Part shown: piece by piece, positions 1 through 9,400 of the stretch
How positions within the stretch are numbered: position 1 is the stretch's first letter
Layout of the letters: each line of letters starts with the position of its first letter
Origin: Gavia stellata
Taxonomy: Eukaryota; Chordata; Aves; Gaviiformes; Gaviidae
Direction of reading: 5' to 3'
Assembly: GCF_030936135.1 (NCBI RefSeq)
Contig: NC_082610.1
Span: forward strand, 18,424,428 to 18,488,427
DNA length: 64,000 nt
Notes under the pieces: generated by a model
The model's input: only the letters and a program-made list of their open reading frames with translations
What the model was told of the DNA's origin: nothing
Database searches by the model: none
Program-made: the position numbers and the translations under genes

Positions 1-418
1 GTGAGTTTGGTCTCTGCTTAGTGGCGAGGGGACGGAGAAAGAGATACACCTGACAAGGGACGTAGCATTGCCACAGGGCACGGCTGTCCCAACTCCAGCC
101 CCGGTGCATGGCGTAAAGGAAATGCTTTTGCGAACACTATCCCTGTATCAACTGGTATCCGTACTGATAGCGTAGTTAGAGAAATCAGAGCGCTGGGGAA
201 TATATAAGCAATGCCCAGCCTGTGCTTCGGGCATTGCTTTCAAAACAGCAGTTAGTACTTATTACTCATCACGCCGCTTATCCTACGAGAGCGAAGCAGC
301 CGTCAGCGAGCGTGCAGAGGATAGTTTTGCATCCTCTCCTCTTCAACCACCTCCAGAATTCCTGTACATGTTACCGCTTCGGACAGAAACAGAGGAATTC
401 ACAGGTCACAGCACATAC
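1..418. other. TNNT3 intron, left edge of window
   Basis: This intron follows the AHEE mini-exon in transcript order. I see no further exon with both splice signals. It contains an AT-rich stretch near 200-210 and no recognisable repeat. Confidence 0.6.
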
Positions 419-3400
419 CTTCCTCATGAGCTTTGGCGGGTGGGAAGAGTCACAGAGCAAAATGCAAAGAAAGACAAGAGCGTTAGAAACATCAGAACAA
501 CCTTTCACTCATACAAAGTGAAGGGGGAGGGAAAGCCTGAGAGTATTTTGCAAGGAAATAAAATGAATATGGATACAAAAAGCACTGCTGGAAGTGAGGG
601 CACAAATGCTCTGAGATATTAAAAACAAAGCTGATTTAAGTAGCCATATCAGACAATGTTTGTCTTATATGCACATTCCTGCAGTCCTGCATAAAGCCCA
701 GAGCAGCATGCCATTTCACAACCCTGATGCTCGCCCAAGTGAATTTACAGCCTGAGGCCAGCAGGCTTTTGGTGGCACGTGGCTGCATGTACTACCATGA
801 GACAGTGGCCTAGAAACTCCATTGCATGAAAAAGAAAGCCACCTTTAATCATTTGCAAAGCTAAAGCATCATAATTATCACCACTTGCTTTATACGACGG
901 GGTTTAAGCTGAAAAAAGGGCATGAGGAAAGGCTATCATAAGAACGTCAGCCCAGTAAAGGAGGACAAGTCCTCTCCGTAGCCGCAGCGTCGGCAGCTGC
1001 TGTAGCAGCAGACCGATCATGGGCACATCTGCACATTGCCCAGAGGCCCAGCCCACCCCGAATGGTCCCAAATAAGCCTCCCAGGGAGACCCAACCAGTC
1101 TTGGAGTGAAGGCTTTTCAACCTTCATCCTTTTAAGAGGTTTACATTTCTCAGTCGTTTTCATACTTTTTTTTTCCATGCAACAATTACCACGTAGCATC
1201 GCCAGCACGTTCAACGACAAGACAGAACATGAAGGAAGAGAGTACAAAAAAAAATGGTGGCAAGTTTTATTCTATATTAATATGCCTATTTTAAACTCCT
1301 GTTTCCTTTTACCATCTTATGGCTTACTGGCTAAACCAGAGCTTACTCTGAAATATGGGAATTCAGGAGTCATATCACATACCTTCCTCCTGAGCTTCTT
1401 TAGGTGGGAAGAGCCACAGGACAGGATGCAAAGGAACATTAGGAGAAACACATTATTACACGGGCTGCTATTACACAGGCTGAAAACTCTGTTTAAGCCA
1501 GAGGGAGAAGTTTTATCCCGGTAAAGGATGCGCTAATGGCCAGGAGGGGAAGGAACTTGAGGCACGTGTGGTTGGGAAACAACTGCACCATGTAAAAGAA
1601 AGAGGGAAAAACATACTGGAGAGGGAAAGATCTAACAATAACCTCAAATAACACATGCTGAAATTTCCCTTTAATTCCAGTTTTATAGGAACAACCTCCT
1701 CCTGTTGCCTGGATGGGCTTTATGGCGAGCTCAGCACACGGCAGGAGAGGCTGTGTTACCACCAAGCCGATGTCTGCCGGACCTTGCACCGAGACCATTC
1801 CCGTGCATTAGCCTGCGGCAGAGCCGGTCATGGAGGAGAGGTGGAAAGGAAAGACAACAGAAGCGAAAGGCAAAGTAACCAGGTCCTGTTCCTCTCGCAC
1901 CACCCTTGAATCCCTCCCACTGCCAAGGAGATGGCGGGGAGCAATTCGGAAGGCAATGGCACGTACCTGCTTCATGAGCTTCGTCAGGTGGGACATGGCA
2001 GGAAGCAAGAGCAATGAGATGGAAAATGAGAACAGTTAGATTACAGGGTGCATGAATGCAACAGGGGTAAAAAACACAGGGGGTATGAAATAGAGAAACA
2101 GAGAAGGAGGTGAAATGGAGACAGGCAACCAAAGCACATACAGATACAAAAAACGTAAAGCCTTCAGGACCTGGATGCTGTAAAATCCCTGCAAACCGCT
2201 CAGACCGGGTCTCCCACGGCATTATAAACAGGTTTACCCTCATTTCAAATGTTCCCGTAGTGCAAAGCTTTGCAAATGCGGAACCAACACACCCTTTGGC
2301 TCCTGCTACCTGGAGCACCGCATCCCAAACCTCTCAAGTGCAAAGGGTGGGTTTCTGTTCCGTCCCCTCTTCTGCCCTGCCTGTCCCACTTTGCAAATGC
2401 CACGTGCAATGCGGGGAGCCCGCTGGGGTTACTTGCCAGCGTCTACATAGATACAATTAATAAGAAGTGCATTCTGCAGTAGTATGATTCATATTATATA
2501 TAATATTATATATTATAGTCTATAAACTTATAATATATACAATATTCTATATATAATATTACATATTATAGAATATGTAACATGGCTACACACATACCTT
2601 ACCACAGATGGATTTTGATTTCAAAATCCATCCAATCATTATCTGCCAAGCTACGTAGGAGAAACCAGTTGACACCTAATAGAAACCTTTATAGCCAGAC
2701 CCCAGTTATTCCACAGCGGGCGTTACAAACACCCAGGGCTAAAAATCAGCCTTGGAGCCTTCTGTAGTTTGGATGAGGGGATGGTATCCACATTTCCCCT
2801 GCTGCTCCCTCCCCGAAATCAGAGCAGAGGTGTCTGCACAGACAGGTGAGGACATGGGGCACCCTCGGTGCAATGTGAGCGAGGGTCAAGAAAAGCCCTC
2901 TGCCTGCAGATCGTCTGTCCCAGTTTCTTTCTCTTGCCTCTTGTTTTCTTCTACCACCTTGCAAAATCGAGGTGCACATCAGCACCGAGCCCTGCTGCGG
3001 GAAAGAGGAGGGGGCTGAGAAGCTGTTTCACGTACCTTCTTCTTGAACCTCTTCTGCGGGTGGGAAACAGCAGAAAAAGAAATGGGAGGAGAGAATTAAA
3101 ACAAGAAATATCTTATTGGAACATTCTTGAGGTTTGCCAAGCTCCCAGGCCATTAGGGGTAAGAATACACAATGATGGAATTACAGTGTGACAGAGAATT
3201 AAAAATAACATTTTTATGGGCATATTATGGGGTTATAAACGTTACTGAAACATGGGAATGTGACCACAAATGAAAACCACATTAAAAAAGGCATCCAGTA
3301 TTTTATTCGTTATTAGAGCTGGCTGAAATTTCTTAAAACTGACTTTTGGTGAAATTTTAACCAAAAACATAACTGCTGCATTTCTTTTGTTTTAAATCTT

Positions 3401-6400
3401 TTTCTCAAATGGTGAAAAAATTTTGCCAACATTTCTCAATTTTTGAAATTTCAAATAAATTCATTCCTGAATTTCAACAGATGGCTATAAACTTTGCAGG
3501 GTGTCCCCCTCCCTTTTAAAAAAATCTAAACTTTTAGAGAGAAAGGAAGGGTCTTGACACCGTTGTGACAAAAAAAGGCAAGCAGTTCAGGCCAAAACAA
3601 ATATATATATATTTGTTTCCATATACATACACACACATATATATGTATATACATAAAAATTATATATGTACGTGTATATTATATATATTATAATTTTTTT
3701 CTATATCCATGTATCTCTCTATATAAATGTATATATATAAATGTTTTGGTTTGGTTTTTTAAACAAAAAACCACGCCCAATTTCCTACCAGCTCAATAAG
3801 TGACATCAATGTCTGTCATTGCATTGATGTCTGTGGCTCAGGACTGAGTCCCGGCCACTGGGTACGAACTGTTTGCTCTGGATTTCTTCACACACGTTCT
3901 TCCTCCGCATTGAGAGAGAAAGAAAGCAGAAACCATGTCACATACCTTCTTCCTGAGCTTCAGGTGGCAAGTGTCATGGAACAAGAAGCAACAGCAAGCA
4001 GGAAAATGAAAACAGAAAACTGTTAGAAACTGGTATTGAGGTGAGCTCAGGCCTGGAGAAAAAAGTCGTTAGAAAGTGATGGAGAGAAGTTATATGGAAA
4101 GGAAATGGATGACTTTGGAAGAGAACACAAAGGGCAAGCAAAAGTGGAGAGCAAGAAGATACACCACAGAGGAGAGACAGTCATGCAGATTAAAAAAAAA
4201 AGGAAATCACCTGCCTATTAATTTCATATTAATCATTAAATTCTTGAAACCCAGAAGGAGACAGTTAGGGAAGGAAGGAGAAAGGCAAGAAGAAATGCTT
4301 CTCCTTTTAGGAAGGCTTGTCTGTAGGAGCAACACCCTTTGCTTACTCTTTGGACATTTGACAAGGCACGAAGAATGGAGCATGAATACCACCTTCACCT
4401 CCCTGGCTCTGCCCCTCTAGGCAGAACTAGAGACACGATGATGACTGAAGGCACCTCTACAACCCATTTGGCATCTCTATTTTCTTTTTTTTTGAGCCCT
4501 TGCTCCCCTTGGAAGCAATGCTGGGGGAATTAGAGACATAAGGATAATGTACGTTAGGGGAGGAACTACTCTGAGCACGGCCACAGTCACACCTCTGCTC
4601 CCACCACCACTGATGGGAATTAGCCAGTTGCAGCAATTTGGGGGAATCCGTGGCCAAAAAAACCTGCTGTGTATGAAATCCCCAAGATGGACATTTCTGA
4701 ACAGGGGCAAGTCTCTGTCTCGGAGCTGGTCTCATACCCTCCACATGCAAATATTCCACCTCCCAGTAAAGGGTTTCGCTCTTGACCCCTTAGAAGATGT
4801 CTTGGACACGAAGGGCAGATCCTGGGAGAAAGCCCAGAGGTTGGCCCTCACCTCTGTCCCAGACACCTTGGGAAAACGGAGGATGACAACCAGCATCTAC
4901 GCTTGCTTGAACTGAAGCCAAAATGTCAAAAGTGCCCAGCAAAGACACTGATAGATCTTGAAAATCCTCCTCTCCCTGCTGCCTACAAAAGCTGAAACAA
5001 CTCGGGCGAGAAGGGCTTTTCATGCTCCATCTTTCCAGATCTGCGCTCTGTCTCTCGCAGCTTGTCAAATCACCTTTTGCCAGCTAAAAGTGCGTTAAAA
5101 AACTTCATCTTTGCCAGTCGGTTCTCTGCCTCACCTTTTCCATCCACGGCAGTGCCTTGTGGCGTGCTCCTCAGGAGCTGGGCAACCTGCTCTTCTTTGC
5201 AATTTCAAAGTTTAAACTCAACACATGGACATTGCCAAAATGAGAACGGCAGGATTTCACCTATGATATGTTGTGTGGGCTCTGCACCCGTCCCTGCTCT
5301 AAAACGCTCTGAGTTAACGGACAGGTTAGCTCCCAGCTTTACAACCATCCCCTACGGCTTATACAAACACTGCGTTTCACCGTACCGTGAAGGCTCAGCT
5401 CACGACAGCCCCGATTTGGCCGTTTTTTATTTTCCGACTGATTTACCAATCGAGCATTTCAGATCACCTTTAGCAGCAATCACCAAAGAGAAGGGTGAAA
5501 TACAGACAAGGAAAAAGCAGGACCAAGAATCAAAGGAAGATAAATTACATTCCAAGTTTTTTTGTTACCTTCTTCTTCGTATTCCTCTGCATTGAAATAG
5601 GGGAGGGGGAAAAAAAAAGCAGACAAGTCAACCATCAGCCTTGACGCATCGGTAGGACATCACCCACGGCAGAGCCCTTTGTGCTCACAGGGATGCCGGG
5701 CACGATGGCCTCTGAGAGGCCACTTCCAAATGAGCAAATAAAATGACTTTGAGAAAAAAGAGGGGGTATAAAAGGGGAGGAGGGCGATACCATATTGAAT
5801 TTTTTCTTGGGCAGTGGGAACTCAGGCGTACACGCAACATTAGAAGGTAAGAGGTGGTGGAGAGGGCCTCTGATTATAAGAAAAAACAGCAAAGAAAATA
5901 AACTTGTATATTTCTTTGTATATTGTTTGTCTATATTGTGGGTTTCTATGTTTGGAAACAAAAAATATTATGTATACAAAAGCCGCAAAATAAATTGCCA
6001 GCAGATGGCACTGCCCCTACAAAAACCAGCAGTGTCCCCCACAACCAGGGCATCAATCTGGGGCTGCAAGGAGTGCAAAATCACCAGAAGCTGGTGACAG
6101 ACAGACATGCAAAAAAAAAGAAAAAAGACCTCAGATCTGTCTAACCATAATAAAACTTTTTGTTAAAATATCAACAATGGGCAGAAAGGAGAAGACGGAC
6201 ACGGCCAGCGAATGCTGCAGGCTTGCATGGAAGCAATTACAGACAGATTTAAGACTTACCCTCTCCTTGCTCCCTGCGAGAGAGGAAAAAAGGTTATTGA
6301 AACTAGGTAAATATTCCTTCCACTCCACATTATCGCCAAGCTTTAAACCATACACTGAAGCAACCCAATGCACTGTTGTATAAAGTCTGTTGTTGCTTCT

Positions 6401-9400
6401 TTCCCCCATTCTCCCTTTGCTCTTCCAGGAGCCATTCGGTTTTACGATTAGGAAAGTGACTGGGTTTGGGTTTTATTTTAAATAGCGTTCCTCATTCTGA
6501 TGGTGTGTATGGATCCATATCCAGGAATAATCCTACCACCACAGGGCTATAACATGATACCTACACATAAGTGCTGTGCAGGGGCTGATGAAGCTGGACT
6601 TCAGTCCCGGCTGTGCCAGGCAAGCCAGCCTGTAGCTGATGGCCCATGCCAACCCATGTGCTACAGGCTCCCTGAACCTTAGGGCTGTCTAACCAAAATT
6701 TGGGATAAGCCAGATGCTGCTCAAGGTTTATCCCGTGGCTGTAGCAACATCGGTCTTGCAGTCTGTTCCCGTTCCTTGCCCCCACTTGCTAGCCTCTCCT
6801 ACTCTACGATCACCTTGCATGAAACCCACAGCCCAGAGCAGCCCTGGGGCCAGACCCTAAACAAGGGACCTGTTAGTTAGAGATGGCTTGGAAAAGGTGC
6901 CAAATCTCATCTTTGGAGTTTTTTTTTTTTTTTTTTAAGAGCAGGCTGGACAAAATTACATAGGTTAAGCTGAGCCTGCCTTGTAGCAGAGGAGGGGACT
7001 AAGTGACCACTGCAGGTCTGTCCACGATGCCTCTGATCCCACGATTGCCCTAAATCTCCCCTCTGCACCTACTGATGCATAAATGTCCAATGACCCCATT
7101 GGGTTTTGTCATATTACTCTAGATTTGTTAAATCAGGGCAGAAAGTGGCTTCTCCACTACACTGTATGTTTAGTTCCCCCTTCCTCCAGGTGTAGTGCCA
7201 TGGCCACCGAGGACAGGCTGAGCTGGGTGGAGGTGTTTGGAGGCCGTCCCGTGTTGGACAGGGAGGGTGTCAGGTGAACTTCGATGGACCCTTTGACACC
7301 CAAAATCCAAGGTGTCCCTTCCCCACTGCCTTGGAGGGCTTTGGGCCATGCACGGAGCGGCACCCAGCCTCTCCTCCCCGCAGGGATGCCCGCGCTTCTC
7401 TGTGTTGAGCCAAGCTGAACAGATGAACATGCAGGCGGCTTTCTCTCTACTTACACTTCCTCGGTATCAGACATGTTGGCAGTGAGTTTCTAGACAAAAG
7501 ATGAAAAGAAGAAAAAAAAAAGGGGGAAAAAAAAAAAAAAGGTGTTATTACCGGGAGCGCCTCCTAGAAAATGCCAAGGCAGGAGCAGATGGGTTGACAT
7601 TTGAGGACGAAAAAAGCCAGGCACCTGCTTTCCCACACAGCAGCCAATCCCCCACCAACACTGCCGTTTTGGGAGCAGCACAGACCTTTGCCAGCCAGGT
7701 CAGAGGAGAAGAGGAAAAGATCATCTGGAAGGATATGCCCCGTCAACCTGGCTTTAAGTTACAAAACCTCTAAAGCTCAGGGAGACGGGTGTCCTCTCGC
7801 ACCCATCTGACATTTCCATCGCTCCAGCAAGATCAGAGAATTGTTTCCTTCTGTTACACTACCGCAAATGGGAAGGCACCAGCTCCAAAGCATTAGTCAG
7901 AGCTAAAAAACCTAAAATAACCAAAAATCCCAATATACCCAGAGATAACTACTTATTTGTCAGCACCCAAAAGTGCCTTAAGTAGTAGTGTCTGGCTTAT
8001 ACAGCTGATGAATGAATGAACAATTATCTGTTGATTAGTTTAGGATGAGAACTGGCCAAATGCCTGGTTAGGCAATTCATATCTGCACAACCAGTTGTAT
8101 TTATCACAACAAATCCTTGCACCGCAGGGCAGAAGTGAACCCATCCACAGCGCTGTCGTGGCTTGCATTTCTGCGCAGCCCGCGTCGGGGCTGCGTGCAG
8201 ACCAGTGCCCACGGAGAGCTGCAGCAGGGGAAGTGCGAGGGCTGGATACAGCCGCTCTGCTGATCTTTGCCGGACCCCAAATATGTGTATCAGAGCCTCA
8301 GCCGGAGTCAGAGGGAGCGACACTGCTATTTGGGGAGCATCATGGGAATATCACACACTACACCAGGTTCAGCGGTGGCAGCGGTGCAACGCTATGGCTC
8401 TCCTAAAAGCATCAGCAGCCCTGAGGCCAGGGGGAGGAGGTGGGAAAGGGCCCCCGAAACTTCCTCCAAATCCACGGCGGGTCTTAAATTAGAAAGCCAG
8501 GCTCCTCCTCGCTGGGAAACCCTAACCATGACTTTCATGACTTCATTACTCAGCTGATATGTGAGAGATGTCTTGAAGGAGCAGGTGGGCTGACTTAGGT
8601 TCAAAAGGAACAACTGCAGCTCAGCAGCTTTCTATTTCAGAGGAAGGCAGTAATCCCATAGGCTCCAACCTTGCCCTATAAGGGATCGTCTCCATTCCCC
8701 AGCAATGACCCGGGGCACCACGCGTTAACACCAACAGGATTTAAAACCCCCATGTTCTAAGCAGTGATAAACAGCCAGCATTTTTTCTTCTAGTTCCTCA
8801 TTTATCCTCTTTCTGAAATTCAGTGTTGCCCTGGAAGTAGTGCCAGCAATGGCTGTGTTATGACCTGATCTGAGTAGCTGGACAGGAGGATAATCTAGTG
8901 CTAGGACACACGAGATTTGGGTTCAGTGATCTCTTGGTCCCAGGCTGCAGCCTTTAACTTAGTAGCTGTGATTGCCCACTGCTCAAGCGCAACAGCCATC
9001 CCAAGGAGTACTCTGGGGATTCTAACCCTACCAGACAGAAGGAATCTGGGAGGAATTTCATGTTTGGGAAGAATTTCAGGTCTTCAAAAGGCTTTTCTGC
9101 TGCATCGATTCCTGATGCTTCTTCTGTTACTTACTTGGCTGCGACACCACCTCTGGTCTCTCTCCCCTGGTCTTTTTTATCTAGATGATCAAATTTCAGG
9201 ATAAATACTTCCACTTGCTATCTGCACAGTGGCTAGCGGTATAATAGGTTTGTAATCTCATTTCAGTCTCCAAAAATTATTCAAGCTATTAGTAATAATG
9301 CTTGACAGTATGTTGGTTTATGCAGCGGGACAGCAGAGCTTCTCTTGGCAAAAGCCCATAGAGGGAACCTGCCAGATGCCTAGCTGTTGGCTTCTTCCAA

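Larger units (their letters stand above)
431..7454. other. TNNT3 introns between the 5' coding exons and mini-exons
   Basis: Gaps of about 550-1,600 bases separate the small exons. Besides the duplicated flanks they hold AT-rich blocks at 2485-2582 and 3598-3745 and a T run at 6919-6936. A TATAAAAG on the plus strand near 5767 has no gene attached to it. No other protein-like reading frame was found. Confidence 0.6.

Noticed and set aside
2588..2610. Donor-like GTATGTG near 2590 resembling the mini-exon donors
   Set aside because: The preceding bases (GTGGTAAG) do not match the mini-exon motif, and there is no pyrimidine tract or acceptor at the right distance.
5764..5776. Plus-strand TATAAAAG in a TNNT3 intron
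   Set aside because: No E-box/CCAAT context, exon or open frame follows. A lone TATA box is expected by chance.
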